NCBI GenBank assembly: GCA_963717085.1
Contig: CAVQVM010000011.1
Location: 248,001-312,000 of the forward strand
DNA length: 64,000 nucleotides
Reading direction: 5' to 3'
DNA from: DASQUK01 sp963717085
GTDB taxonomy: Bacteria > Actinomycetota > Acidimicrobiia > Acidimicrobiales > VFJN01
Part shown: in pieces, positions 54,799-63,899 of the stretch
Numbering within the stretch: the first letter of the stretch is position 1
How the letters are laid out: the number at the start of each line of letters is the position of its first letter
Notes under the pieces: generated by a model
The model's input: only the letters and a program-made list of their open reading frames with translations
Told to the model about the DNA's origin: nothing
Database searches by the model: none
Position numbers and translations under genes: made by a program

Positions 54799-54842
54799 CG
54801 AGGTGAACGACCGGGGAGAGCGCGCGTGAACGGGGGGTAAAC
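54799..54842 (-). promoter_or_regulatory. PHO-box-like repeats upstream of pstS
   Basis: On the minus strand the 11-nt units GTTTACCCCCC, GTTCACGCGCG, CTCTCCCCGGT and CGTTCACCTCG follow each other; three match the actinobacterial GTTCACC half-site used by PhoP/RegX3-type regulators. They lie about 75-115 bases before the pstS start. Binding by the regulator at 46533 is inferred. Confidence 0.65.
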
Positions 54843-54889
54843 GAGACGGGAACGTTGCAGTAACGGGTCGCGCGATCAACCTGATCAGG

Positions 54890-55477
54890 GCGGACGGGCG
54901 TCGGCGCCGCACGCTGCGCGCGCCGGTGTCGTAGTGCCACACCTGGCCCAAGGCGGCGTCGCCACCGCTGGTGGAGGTGAAGAAGAACCCCCTCGAGCGC
55001 TCGTCGTACCAGATCCCCTCGAGCCGGTTGAACAACGCGCCGCCCTTGGCGATGCCGTGCAGCGCCCTGGGGTCGCCCCGCCCTCGAGGTCGGGGTCGTC
55101 GATGCGCACCCACTCGACGCGCAGCGACTCGCCGACCCGCTGGCCGGTGATCATCTGTCGAGCGGGCTCGCCCTTGACCGCCAGCATCTCGAGCCGGCCG
55201 CCACGCGTCAGTTGGCGCGGGTCGCGGGGCCTGAACCGGTAGAAGCCACTGTCGTTGCCGCAGGGCCAGTATCTCGTCGCCGTTCTGGTCGGCCGTGCGG
55301 GCCAGAGGACCGTACCCGCCGTCGCCCCTGCGTCCCTTCGGGCCGTGGTGGCCCAGGGCCGACCGCGCGGCGCCAGCGGCGTTGTTGAGGGTTTGGAAAC
55401 AAGGTCGTGCTGACTGCGGCGGTGCCGGCGGCGGCCGCTCCTCGGGTGAGGAAGGACCGGCGGTCGAGCGTTGACAT
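54890..55477 (-). pseudogene. phoX: Decayed alkaline phosphatase PhoX (DUF839)
   Basis: The 5' end is intact: MSTLDRRSFLTRGAAAAG is a Tat signal, and after one frameshift comes RRGDGGYGPLARTADQNGDE, the PhoX entry sequence. The frame then jumps to a late part of the protein (GFYRFRPRDPRQLTRGGRLE ... LAVKGEPARQMITG), and another shift leads to ALFNRLEGIWYDERSRGFFF and GQVWHYDTG. More than half of the roughly 500-700-residue enzyme is missing. PhoX is a Pho-regulon phosphatase, so its ruin next to pstS is meaningful. Confidence 0.8.
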
Positions 55478-55547
55478 GGAGCTTCCCCTTGCTCGCGACG
55501 TTTGGTCGCGGGCGACGCTAGGGGTGGCAGGCATCACCTCCCTTGCC

Positions 55548-55580
55548 GCCAGGCGAACCTCCGCTGACGGCTCGCTGAAC
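55548..55580 (-). promoter_or_regulatory. PHO-box-like triplet upstream of the phoX relic
   Basis: Three head-to-tail 11-nt units on the minus strand, GTTCAGCGAGC, CGTCAGCGGAG and GTTCGCCTGGC, sit about 70-100 bases before the phoX start. The exact 11-nt phasing resembles the pstS box, suggesting an old, possibly still functional, regulator site. Confidence 0.55.
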
Positions 55581-55587
55581 GTTCCCT

Positions 55588-56103
55588 TTAGCGTGGCCCG
55601 GGCGTATCCGGGCGCCCGCCGGCGAAGGTGGCGGTGAGCTCCGCGAGCATCTCCCGGTCGTGGGCGTAGGTCAGCAGCCGACCGGCCTCGTCGATCGGCA
55701 CCCACCGGCGCTTGTCGACCTCGTCGTTGGGCGCCCACGGCTCGACGCCGATCACCCGCATCATCCAGTAGCGGACGAGCTTGGCCCGGCCCTTGCCGTC
55801 GGTGTACATGGTCGGCGGCAGCTCGTCCCCTGGCTCGCACACCAGGCCCGTCTCCTCCCGCACCTCGCGGATGGCCGCCCGCTTCCAGGCCTCGCCCCGG
55901 TTGAGCTTGCCCTTGGGGAACGACCAGTCGTCGTAGCGCGGCCGGTGGATGAGCACGATCTCGCCGCTCGGCCGGGTGACGCCGGACTCGTTGGCGACCG
56001 TGACCTCCCGCCAGATGACGCCGCCGGCGGCGCGCACCTCGGGTCTCGGCTGCCTGGTTCGTCGGGGACGGGGTGGGCGAGCAGACACGGTGGCGCCGTT
56101 CAT
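55588..56103 (-). CDS. NUDIX hydrolase (MutT-like)
   Basis: A 171-residue protein with a complete NUDIX box, GKLNRGEAWKRAAIREVREETG. It hydrolyses a nucleoside-diphosphate-linked compound; the RPRYDDWSFPKGKL lead-in resembles MutT/NudF-like and diadenosine-polyphosphate hydrolases. Start ATG 56103 with GGAGG just upstream. Its 3' end runs up to the phoX promoter region. Confidence 0.88.
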   Translation of the reverse strand: MNGATVSARPPRPRRTRQPRPEVRAAGGVIWREVTVANESGVTRPSGEIVLIHRPRYDDWSFPKGKLNRGEAWKRAAIREVREETGLVCEPGDELPPTMYTDGKGRAKLVRYWMMRVIGVEPWAPNDEVDKRRWVPIDEAGRLLTYAHDREMLAELTATFAGGRPDTPGPR

Positions 56104-56152
56104 TTCCTCCCCCGCACCGGGACCCACCATCCGTCTACGGCCGATCGAGCGC

Positions 56153-57022
56153 TCAGCGCGCCGCGTGGATCAGGTCAAGGGTCCAGTACAGGAAGTTGGT
56201 GGTCTGGTCGAGGATCGTCGTGCGGTTCTGCGTGTAGGGCACGTGGCCTGCGCCCTCGAAGGTGGTCAGGTTCGCGATGAGGTCGGCGGCCTCCGCCTCG
56301 GCGACGGTGTCGAGGGCCCACTGGTAGGGGACGAGCGTGTCGGCCGTCCCGTGGAACAGCAGCGCGGCAGCCTCACCGGGATTCGGGGTGGTCAGGATCC
56401 GCGCACCCGATAGCGACACCGAGGCGCGGACGGTGGAGGCGAACCCGGGGTTGCCGCTGTTGCCGACGTCCTCCGGCCCGTAGCCGACGTTGAGCGCGGT
56501 GATGGCGCCCGCGGAGGTACCCGCGATGGCGATGCGGTTCTCGTCGACGCCGTAGTCGTCGGCGTGGGCCCGCAGGAACCGGACCGCCGCCTGGGCGTCG
56601 TGCTTGGCGTCGACGATGGCGGTCAGGCACTCGGCTGTGACCGTCGTGCAGCCGTTGGGGGAGAGCCGGTAGTTGATCGAGACGTTGACGAAGCCCTTCT
56701 TGGCGAACGTCGTGGCCTCGTCGACGATCTCCGGCGACGTCTTGCTGCCGAACGCGAACGAGCCGCCGTGCACCCACACGATGGCAGGGCGGTCGGTCAC
56801 GGTGTCGCCGGTCGGCGCGTAGACGTCGAGCCGGAGCGTGACCGTCTGGCCCTGCTGGTCCGCGGCGCTGCCGTACGTCACGTTGCTGGTGGTGGTGACC
56901 CCGGTGAAGACGGCGTCGCGGTAGCGGAGCGGCGCAGCACCGGGCGGCACCATCTTCTGCCAGTCGCAGCCGACCGCCACCAAGGCAAGGACGGCGACCA
57001 GGGCGAAGAGCAAACGGCGCAT
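56153..57022 (-). CDS. Secreted lipoprotein esterase, α/β-hydrolase (HSL/BD-FAE type)
   Basis: A 289-residue protein. The signal ends LVAVGCDW (lipobox). The hydrolase core shows VWVHGGSFAFGS (HGG oxyanion hole) and the nucleophile elbow IAGTSAGAI (G-x-S-x-G); the late LLFHGTADTLVPYQWA and GAGHVPY hold the Asp and His. It cleaves esters outside the membrane; substrate unknown. Start ATG 57022 with GGAGGA upstream. Confidence 0.87.
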   Translation of the reverse strand: MRRLLFALVAVLALVAVGCDWQKMVPPGAAPLRYRDAVFTGVTTTSNVTYGSAADQQGQTVTLRLDVYAPTGDTVTDRPAIVWVHGGSFAFGSKTSPEIVDEATTFAKKGFVNVSINYRLSPNGCTTVTAECLTAIVDAKHDAQAAVRFLRAHADDYGVDENRIAIAGTSAGAITALNVGYGPEDVGNSGNPGFASTVRASVSLSGARILTTPNPGEAAALLFHGTADTLVPYQWALDTVAEAEAADLIANLTTFEGAGHVPYTQNRTTILDQTTNFLYWTLDLIHAAR

Positions 57023-57087
57023 CGCGATTCCTCCATCTGACGGCGCTGGCCCCCGCCGAAGTAATAGCACTCGGCATGACGAAGGCG

Positions 57088-58452
57088 TCAGCCGGCCTCG
57101 ACGCCACACTCCGGCAGGCCGGGCGGCCGCGGCAGCTCGCGGACGTCGCCCGCCGCTCGGCGGAGCACCTCCGCCTCGCCGTCGGCGGCCGCCAGGACGC
57201 CGCCGGGGTCGATCGTGGCGTCCCCGGCATTTCCGGCGGCGGCGCCCGTCACCTCGCGTCGCGAGCGCAGGTCGCCCACCCGGTCGAGCTGGCGCTCGAG
57301 CTGGCGGCGGCGTGTGCCCGCCAGGTCGTCCCAGCCGCGGCGGACGGTGTCGAGCCCGCGGCCGACCTTGTCGAGCGCGTCGGTGAACTTGCCCCACTGC
57401 TGCTCGAACGCCGCCAAACAGGCCAGGATCTCGTCGGACGTGCGCTGCAGCTGCACCTGCTCGACCGCCTGGCGGATGATGGCCAGCACCGAGAACAAGG
57501 TGCACGGCGAGCAGAGCACGACCTTCTGCCGCAGTGCCACCTCGACGAGGTCACGGTCGTGGGTGTGCACGAACGCGTAAACCGACTCGTTGGGGATGAA
57601 CAGGAGCACCTCGTCGACCGTGTCGTCGGGATGGATGTAGACGCGACCCGACAGCTCCTTGACCCGGGCGCGGACGTCGCGCACGAACGCCACTCGGTGC
57701 CGGTCGCGCTCACCGTCGGTGGGCGCCTCGAGGTACCGGAGGTAGTTGTCGATGGGGAACTTCACGTCCATGTGCAGGACGCGGCCTCCGGGCAGCATGA
57801 ACGTGAAGTCCGGGATGGTGCCGGCACCCGAGATCCGTGACTGCTTGCGGTAGTTGATGCCCTCGACCAGTCCGGCGGCACGCAGCACGTCGTCGGCCAT
57901 GCGCTCGCCCCACTGGCCGCGCGCCTGCGGGCTGGCAAGCGCCTGCCGCAGCGATTGGGTGGTGTCGGCCAGGCGGGCGCCCACCGCCGCCACCTCCGCG
58001 AGCCGCGACTCGACCCGGCCCTGTTGCTCTGCCCGCTCGCGCTGGAGGCAGGCGACCAGGTCGGCCACCTTGGCAAGCTCGCTGCGGACGTCGCCCATGC
58101 GCTGCTCGACGGCGGCGTTGCGCAGCTCGATCTCCTCGGCGACGTGGCCCCGCATCTCGCCGACCCGCTGCTCGAACGACCGCTGGCGCGCCTCCAGCTC
58201 GCGCGCACCGGCGTCGGCCTGCGCCCCCATCCGCTCGCCGGCCACGGCCACCACGGTCTCCACGGCGGCGCGCACCATCGCCTCGCGGTCGGCACCGGCG
58301 TCGGACCGCAACCGATCGGCCGCCGCGTCCGCCGTCGCCCGCGCCGCCGAGTGGGCGGCCGACGACGCGACCGAGCGGGCGATCGCGCCCACGACCGCCA
58401 GCCCGGCGACGAGCCCGGCGACGATGCCCACGACGAGCAATGCAGCGTCCAT
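57088..58452 (-). CDS. rmuC: DNA recombination protein RmuC
   Basis: A 454-residue protein: an N-terminal membrane helix (LLVVGIVAGLVAGLAVVGAI), a long coiled coil and the RmuC nuclease-like domain with ARGQWGERMADDVLRAAGL, PDFTFMLPGGRVLHMDVKFP and VLLFIPNESVYAF. RmuC limits inversions between short inverted repeats, of which this window has several. Start ATG 58452. Confidence 0.9.
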   Translation of the reverse strand: MDAALLVVGIVAGLVAGLAVVGAIARSVASSAAHSAARATADAAADRLRSDAGADREAMVRAAVETVVAVAGERMGAQADAGARELEARQRSFEQRVGEMRGHVAEEIELRNAAVEQRMGDVRSELAKVADLVACLQRERAEQQGRVESRLAEVAAVGARLADTTQSLRQALASPQARGQWGERMADDVLRAAGLVEGINYRKQSRISGAGTIPDFTFMLPGGRVLHMDVKFPIDNYLRYLEAPTDGERDRHRVAFVRDVRARVKELSGRVYIHPDDTVDEVLLFIPNESVYAFVHTHDRDLVEVALRQKVVLCSPCTLFSVLAIIRQAVEQVQLQRTSDEILACLAAFEQQWGKFTDALDKVGRGLDTVRRGWDDLAGTRRRQLERQLDRVGDLRSRREVTGAAAGNAGDATIDPGGVLAAADGEAEVLRRAAGDVRELPRPPGLPECGVEAG

Positions 58453-58525
58453 GCGCGCAACTTACGAGTGAGCACTGACAATTAAGGGGATGCGCGGCCC
58501 GCCGGGCGCACCCGAGCGCTGACGA

Positions 58526-60622
58526 TCAGAGCGTTGCGGCCGTTGCCGGGACCGTCCCGCCGCGCTCCGTGGTGAGCTCCTGGAGCCGGACGTGGGTGTC
58601 GATCGAGCCCCCGGGGGCTACCCGGGTCCAGCGACCGTCGGAGCCCATGGTCCAGGCCAGTACGTCGTCGGCCAGCTCGACGTCGAGCACCTCGTCCAGG
58701 CGCTGCTGCAATTCCGGCTCGACGACCGGCGTCAGGACCTCGACGCGGCGGTCGAGGTTGCGGGGCATGAGGTCGGCCGAACCGATCAGCACCCGGGGCC
58801 GGCCCGACCCGTCGCCGTTGGCGAACCGGTAGACCCGCGAGTGCTCGAGATAGCGGCCCACGATCGACCGCACCCGGATCGTCTCGGACAGCCCCGGCAC
58901 CCCGGGGGTCAGGCAACAGATGCCCCGCACGATCAGATCGACCTCCACGCCGGCCTGCGAGGCGGCGTACAGCTCGTCGATCAGCCCGGTGTCGACCAGG
59001 CTGTTCATCTTCATCGTGATCCGGCCTCGCCCCGGCTCGGCCTGCGCCGCCGCCACCTCACCCCGGATCAGCTCGACGATGCCCGAGCGCAGCATCCGGG
59101 GCGCCACCAGCAGCCGCCGGTAGTCCACATTGCGGCCGTAGCCGGTCAGCTCGTTGAACAGCTGGGTGAGGTCGCTGCCGATGTCCGGGTCGCACGTGAG
59201 CAGGCCCAGATCCTCGTAGGTGCGCGCGGTGCGGGAGTTGTAGTTGCCCGTGCCGATGTGGCAGTAGCGCCGCAGCCCGTCGGCCTCTTCCCGCACGATG
59301 AGCAGGGTCTTGGCGTGGACCTTGAGCCCGACGAACCCGTACGTCACGTGGACGCCCGCGGTCTCGAGGGCCCGGGCCCATTCGATGTTGGCGCCCTCGT
59401 CGAACCGGGCCTTGAGCTCGACGATGACCGCTACCTGCTTGCCCCGCTCGGCGGCCCGGATGAGCGACCGGGCGATGGGGCTGTCGCCGGACGTCCGGTA
59501 CAGCGTCATCTTGATCGCCAGCACGTGGGGATCGGTCGACGCCTGGCGCACGAACTCCTCGACGGACGTGCGGAAGCTCTCGTATGGGTGGTGGACGAGC
59601 ATGTCGCCGCGCCGAACGGCCGCGAACGTGTCGACCCGCTCCCCCTCGTCCGACGAGAGCCGTGCCGGCGTGACCCGCGTGTAGGGCGGGTCCTTGAGGT
59701 CGGGCCGGTCGAGGCCGTGCACCGCCCACAGGCCTCCCAGGTCGAGGGGGGCCACAGACTCGTAGACGTCGTCGTCGGCCAGCACCAGCTCCCGCTGGAG
59801 CAGCTCGCGCACCTCGTCGGACACGGCGGCGTCGATCTCCAGCCGCACGGCACGGCCGAAGCGCCGCCGTCGCAACTCGATCTCGACGGCGGCCAGCAGG
59901 TCGTCGGCCTCCTCCTCCTCGAGGGTCAGGTCGGCGTTGCGGGTGACCCGGAAGGCGTGGTCCTGCTCGATCTCCATGCCCGGAAAGAGCTGGTCGAGGT
60001 GGGCAGCGATGACCTGCTCCAGCGGCACATAGCGCTCGCCGTCGGGCAGGACCACGAACCTGGGCAGGAGCGACGGCACCTTGACGCGGGCGAAGCGGCG
60101 TTCCCGCTCCTCCGGGTCGCGCACCATCACGGCCAGGTTGAGCGACATGTTGGAGATGTAGGGGAAGGGGTGGCCCGGGTCGACAGCCAGCGGGGTGAGG
60201 ACGGGGAAGATGCGCTCCTCGAACGTCTCGACCAGGAACTTCTCGTCCTCCTCGTCGAGGTCGGCCCACGACGACAGCCGAATGCCGGCCTCGGCCAACG
60301 CCGGCGACACCTGGTCGAGGAACACCACCTGCATCCGTGGCAGCAACTTGTCCAGGCGGTCGCGGATGTCCAGGAGCTGCTGCGCCGCGGTCCGGCCGTC
60401 GGGGCTGGTGGTGGCCACACCCGCCGCCACCTGGTCCTTCAGGCCGGCGACCCGCACCTGGAAGAACTCGTCGAGGTTCTGGGAGAAGATGGCCAGGAAC
60501 TTGGCCCGCTCCAGCAGCGGGACCCGCTGGTCCTCGGCCATCGCCAGCACCCGATCGTTGAAGTCCAGCCAGGACAGCTCGCGGTTGCGGTAGCGCTCGC
60601 CGGGGGGCTTGCCCTCCGTCAT
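58526..60622 (-). CDS. ppk1: Polyphosphate kinase 1
   Basis: About 698 residues. The N-terminal domain opens RYRNRELSWLDFNDRVLAMA; the catalytic domains contain KMTLYRTSGDSPIARSLI, the phospho-His site region HIGTGNYNSRTARTYEDLGLLT and RSIVGRYLEHSRVYRFANG. It makes polyphosphate from ATP, storing phosphate imported by Pst. Start ATG 60622 used (ATG 60646 also in frame). No ppx is adjacent. Confidence 0.95.
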   Translation of the reverse strand: MTEGKPPGERYRNRELSWLDFNDRVLAMAEDQRVPLLERAKFLAIFSQNLDEFFQVRVAGLKDQVAAGVATTSPDGRTAAQQLLDIRDRLDKLLPRMQVVFLDQVSPALAEAGIRLSSWADLDEEDEKFLVETFEERIFPVLTPLAVDPGHPFPYISNMSLNLAVMVRDPEERERRFARVKVPSLLPRFVVLPDGERYVPLEQVIAAHLDQLFPGMEIEQDHAFRVTRNADLTLEEEEADDLLAAVEIELRRRRFGRAVRLEIDAAVSDEVRELLQRELVLADDDVYESVAPLDLGGLWAVHGLDRPDLKDPPYTRVTPARLSSDEGERVDTFAAVRRGDMLVHHPYESFRTSVEEFVRQASTDPHVLAIKMTLYRTSGDSPIARSLIRAAERGKQVAVIVELKARFDEGANIEWARALETAGVHVTYGFVGLKVHAKTLLIVREEADGLRRYCHIGTGNYNSRTARTYEDLGLLTCDPDIGSDLTQLFNELTGYGRNVDYRRLLVAPRMLRSGIVELIRGEVAAAQAEPGRGRITMKMNSLVDTGLIDELYAASQAGVEVDLIVRGICCLTPGVPGLSETIRVRSIVGRYLEHSRVYRFANGDGSGRPRVLIGSADLMPRNLDRRVEVLTPVVEPELQQRLDEVLDVELADDVLAWTMGSDGRWTRVAPGGSIDTHVRLQELTTERGGTVPATAATL

Positions 60623-60721
60623 CAGCGCCTCTGGCGGATCGGGCACGCCGCCAGGGTAGCGAGGGTCACCGAGCCTGTCTGGACCCTGGCCATGAAGCTT
60701 GCGTGACGCCGGGTGGCCGCC

Positions 60722-60994
60722 TCAGGACTCCTCGTCCTCGGGATAGCCGAGGTCCCAGTCGAGGAGGATGTGCTCACGCTCGGCATCGCGCACCACCCGC
60801 TCGCGATTGCGCCGGAACTGGGGGTCGTGCGGCGGGAGCAGCACCAGGCGTGCCATCACCCGGGAACGGAAGTCGTCGATCATCTGCCGATCGCCGAAGT
60901 CGGACTGGACCTCCCAGTGCGGGGCCACCGGCCCCAGGTACACGACGCGGGCGTGGGCACGGGGTGGTTCGACCTCGGGTTCGACCTCTGACAT
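60722..60994 (-). CDS. Small hypothetical protein
   Basis: A 90-residue acidic protein (HWEVQSDFGDRQMIDDFRSRVMARLVLLPPHDPQFRRNRERVVRDAEREH...). No family recognised; strands then two helices are likely. It precedes ppk1 in the same direction by 100 bp and could be co-transcribed. Start ATG 60994. Confidence 0.65.
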   Translation of the reverse strand: MSEVEPEVEPPRAHARVVYLGPVAPHWEVQSDFGDRQMIDDFRSRVMARLVLLPPHDPQFRRNRERVVRDAEREHILLDWDLGYPEDEES

Positions 60995-61148
60995 GGCGGA
61001 TCAGGCTAGCGCCACCGGCCGCGGACCGGTCCCCGGGAACGTTCAGGGAACTCTCAGGCGCGTTGGCTAACGCTACGCACCAAAAGGTCGGGAACCGAAT
61101 CCCCCCTGGTTCCGTATTAAGAGGCAGCAGGCCACCTCTGGAGGACAG

Positions 61149-61400
61149 ATGGATACCGAGTGGATGGCACGCGGCAACTGCGCCCACGAATCCCCGAGCA
61201 CGTTCTTCCCCAGCGACGGTGTGGGGGTCGAGGTCGCGCGGCGGATCTGCGCCACCTGCCCGGTCAAGGACCAGTGCCTGGAGCACGCCCTGGTGAACCG
61301 CATCGACCACGGGGTGTGGGGCGGCTGTTCGGAACGCGAGCGGCGACGCATCCTCAAGCGGCGGCGTCTGGCCGCGTTCGCGGGGGGGCACAGCCACTAG
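61149..61400 (+). CDS. WhiB-family iron-sulfur regulator
   Basis: An 83-residue WhiB: first cluster Cys in GNCAHES, then ICATCPVKDQCLEHAL (three Cys), the turn GVWGGCSERERR and a basic tail. It binds a redox-sensitive 4Fe-4S cluster and partners with the principal sigma factor. A GGAGGACAG ribosome site precedes ATG 61149. The promoter with TATTAA near 61115 is plausible. Confidence 0.92.
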   Translation: MDTEWMARGNCAHESPSTFFPSDGVGVEVARRICATCPVKDQCLEHALVNRIDHGVWGGCSERERRRILKRRRLAAFAGGHSH

Positions 61401-61506
61401 CAGGACGCACAGCCGGCGGGCGCCGCCCTCGTCCCACCCGGCGTGTCGTTGCGGGGTGAGCGCGCTTGCTCAACACTGTCACCGTGCGCCTGACAAGGGC
61501 CGAGCG

Positions 61507-61770
61507 GTGACCTCAGCGTTGCCCCGTGACATGGGCATCCGCAGCCCTGACCAGCGACTGCGGGTGTTCGTGAGCTCGACGCTGGGCGAACTGCTATCGG
61601 GCGCTGGTCGAGCTGGCGGATCGACCGATGCGGCACGGGTGGCCCAGATTCGCAAGGCGCTGGGGGAGGACCGCTTCGGCGAGCTGTTCGCCGCCGGGTC
61701 CCGGCTCAACCAGCAGGACGCCGTGGCCGCCGTCCTTGACCGCCACGGTGAGGGCGCCCGGGCGTCTTGA
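61507..61770 (+). pseudogene. Internally deleted relic of a DUF4062-type regulator
   Basis: A short frame that begins SPDQRLRVFVSSTLGELL, the characteristic opening of DUF4062 proteins, and then immediately continues as ARVAQIRKALGEDRFGELFAAGSRLNQQDAVAAVL, which resembles the C-terminal end of large LuxR-type ATPase regulators of that architecture. The middle (several hundred residues) is missing. Start GTG 61507. It is in frame, so a short peptide may still be made. Confidence 0.6.
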
Positions 61771-61792
61771 GCGGAGGCAGGCGCCTCCGCTC
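61769..61792 (+). terminator. Hairpin terminator
   Basis: GAGCGGAGGC / GCCTCCGCTC, a perfect 10-bp stem with a 4-base loop, overlaps the end of the relic gene and lies before the convergent tatA. Confidence 0.7.
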
Positions 61793-61827
61793 GCCGAGCC
61801 TGCGCCGGCTCGGTTCGACTGCTCGGG

Positions 61828-62001
61828 TCAGTCGGTGGTCTTGTCGTCCTCGTCGGTGGCCTTGCCCGGTTCCTTGAGTCCGCGCTTGAACTCGGACTGG
61901 GCCTGGCCCATCGAGCGGGCCAGCTTGGGCAGCTTGGCCCCACCGAAGAGGACGAGGATGACGAGCAGGACTATGAGAAGTTCCGGTGCTCCAAGGTTCA
62001 C
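61828..62001 (-). CDS. tatA: Sec-independent translocase component TatA
   Basis: A 57-residue protein: one membrane helix (PELLIVLLVILVLFGGAKLP, with the FGxxKLP hinge) and an amphipathic helix (LARSMGQAQSEFKRGLKE), the TatA pattern. It builds the pore that exports folded proteins such as the Tat-signal phosphoesterase at 22646. Start GTG 62001; GTG 62010 with AAAGG upstream is an alternative. No tatB or tatC here. Confidence 0.92.
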   Translation of the reverse strand: MNLGAPELLIVLLVILVLFGGAKLPKLARSMGQAQSEFKRGLKEPGKATDEDDKTTD

Positions 62002-62052
62002 GGCCGCCACTGTACCTTTCGTCGATTCGCCAACCGCATCGGGGGTTGGCCC

Positions 62053-62838
62053 TTGCTTGAATCCGTCGTGAACGTCAGTGAAGGATCTCGCCCCCACGTC
62101 GTCACGGCGATCGCTTCGTCTGCGGTTGGTTCGTTGCTCGACGTGCATTCGGATGTCCATCACAACCGTTCGGTGCTCACGCTGGTGGGCGAGGAGGCGC
62201 CGCGGGCCGTGGCGCGGGCGGCCGTGGCCGCGCTCGACCTGAGGCGCCACCAGGGCGTCCACCCCCGTTTCGGCGTCGTCGACGTCGTGCCGTTCGTGCC
62301 GTTGACCGGGTCGACGCTGGTGGACGCCTTGGCGGCCCGCGACCGCTTCCTGGACTGGCTGGCCAGCGAGCTGGGGGTTCCCGGGTTCGCCTACGGTCCG
62401 GAACGAACCCTGCCCGAGGTGCGCCGGCTGGCCTTCGCGGAGCTGCCGCCCGACCGGGGACCGTCGCGGCCCCACCCCACCGCCGGCGCCACCGCCGTCG
62501 GGGCGCGTCCGGTGTTGGTGGCCTGGAACGTGTGGCTCGCAGAGCCCGACCTGGCGCGGGCGCAGCGGATCGCCCGGGAGATCAGGGGCCCGCGGCTGCG
62601 GGCGCTGGGGCTGCCGGTCGGCGGGCGGGTGCAGGTGTCGATGAACCTCGTCGAGGTCGACGAGCTCGGGCCAGCGGAGGCGTGGGACCTGGTGGCGGAA
62701 CGGGGAGCGGTCGCCGGCGCGGAACTGGTGGGCCTGGTGCCCCGGTCGGTCCTCGAGCGGACCGATCCGGCGCGCTGGGCGGAGCTGGATCTGGCGGAGG
62801 ACAAGACGATCGAGTCGCGCCTCGCCGGGCTGTCCTGA
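62053..62838 (+). CDS. Glutamate formimidoyltransferase-like protein (FTCD N-terminal type)
   Basis: A 261-residue protein from TTG 62053. LESVVNVSEG at the N terminus and GVHPRFGVVDVVPFVPL are hallmarks of the formiminotransferase fold; it corresponds to the formiminotransferase half of FTCD. In hosts without histidine-utilisation genes such proteins may act on folate one-carbon units; no hut genes are visible. Confidence 0.82.
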   Translation: MLESVVNVSEGSRPHVVTAIASSAVGSLLDVHSDVHHNRSVLTLVGEEAPRAVARAAVAALDLRRHQGVHPRFGVVDVVPFVPLTGSTLVDALAARDRFLDWLASELGVPGFAYGPERTLPEVRRLAFAELPPDRGPSRPHPTAGATAVGARPVLVAWNVWLAEPDLARAQRIAREIRGPRLRALGLPVGGRVQVSMNLVEVDELGPAEAWDLVAERGAVAGAELVGLVPRSVLERTDPARWAELDLAEDKTIESRLAGLS

Positions 62839-62890
62839 TCCCGCAGAGGCGAGGCTCCGCCCGCCGCCCAGCCACCCCGTCGGGACGCGG

Positions 62891-63172
62891 TCAGGCCGAG
62901 GCGGTGCTTGCCGCCTGGCGTGCGAGGGCGCGCTGGCGGCGGATGCGCCGGCGCTCGCGCTCGCTCATGCCGCCCCAGATGCCGAACTTCTCGCTGTGGA
63001 CGAGGGCGTACTCGAGGCACTGGGCGCGCACGATGCAGCCCCGGCACACCTCCTTGGCCTCGCGCGTGGAGGCACCACGCTCGGGAAAGAAGAGGTCGGG
63101 GTCGACGCCCAAGCAGTTGGCGTAGTCCTGCCAGGTGTTGTCTTCGGGATCCGTGGCCACGGGGAGTTTCAT
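62891..63172 (-). CDS. WhiB-family iron-sulfur regulator (second copy)
   Basis: A 93-residue WhiB: ANCLGVDPDLFFPERG, then VCRGCIVRAQCLEYAL (cluster Cys), GIWGGMSERERRRIRRQR and an Ala-rich tail. The FFPERG and WGGMSERERR forms resemble WhiB1/WhiB2-type essential regulators. Start ATG 63172. Confidence 0.92.
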   Translation of the reverse strand: MKLPVATDPEDNTWQDYANCLGVDPDLFFPERGASTREAKEVCRGCIVRAQCLEYALVHSEKFGIWGGMSERERRRIRRQRALARQAASTASA

Positions 63173-63312
63173 CTGGCCCCCTTCCCGCCTGTCTCAGCTG
63201 GGTCCGTGTGCGGCCCGTCGAGAGCACCACCATCCCGAACTGATGCCACACGTGTAATTACAATGGTGTGATCTTCCACCACAGACGGCGATTGCGCAAG
63301 GGGTAGGCGGGG

Positions 63313-63828
63313 TTGACGCGCGCGCCGGCGGTCGAGGCAGTGCACGCCGACATCACGACGCTGGAGGTCGACGCCATCGTCAACGCCGCCAGGGCGAGCC
63401 TCCTGGGGGGCGGGGGTGTCGACGGCGCCATCCATCGAGCCGCCGGTCCCGACCTACTCGAGGAGTGCCGCACGCTGGACGGATGTGACACCGGTGATGC
63501 CAAGGCGACCAGCGGCTACCGGCTGCCGGCTCGCTGGGTCATCCACACCGTCGGACCGGTGTGGAGGGGCGGAGGCGAGGGCGAGGCCGACCAGCTGGCG
63601 TCCTGCTACCGCCGGTGCCTCGAGATCGCGGACGAGATCGGTGCCGGGAGCGTCGCGGTTCCCGCCATCTCCACCGGGGCCTATGGCTTTCCCGCGCGCC
63701 AAGCCGCCGAGATCGCCGTCGACACCCTCCGCTCGACGCCCACGGATGTGGAGCGCGTGCTCCTGGTGGCATTCGACGACGACACGCTGGGTTTGTACCG
63801 GGAGCGACTGGAGCGGCCGCCGGGCTGA
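63313..63828 (+). CDS. Macrodomain ADP-ribose hydrolase
   Basis: A 171-residue MacroD-type protein: VDAIVNAARASLLGGGGVDGAIH, CDTGDAKATSGYRLPARWVIHTVGP and AISTGAYGFP form the ADP-ribose pocket. It should remove O-acetyl-ADP-ribose or mono-ADP-ribose marks. Start TTG 63313. Single gene after the divergent whiB. Confidence 0.9.
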   Translation: MTRAPAVEAVHADITTLEVDAIVNAARASLLGGGGVDGAIHRAAGPDLLEECRTLDGCDTGDAKATSGYRLPARWVIHTVGPVWRGGGEGEADQLASCYRRCLEIADEIGAGSVAVPAISTGAYGFPARQAAEIAVDTLRSTPTDVERVLLVAFDDDTLGLYRERLERPPG

Positions 63829-63899
63829 GCCCAGGCCGACCACACCCGGCTTCCTGCCGGCGCTGGCGCCCCAGGGGCCGTGGGGTGCATGATGAACGC

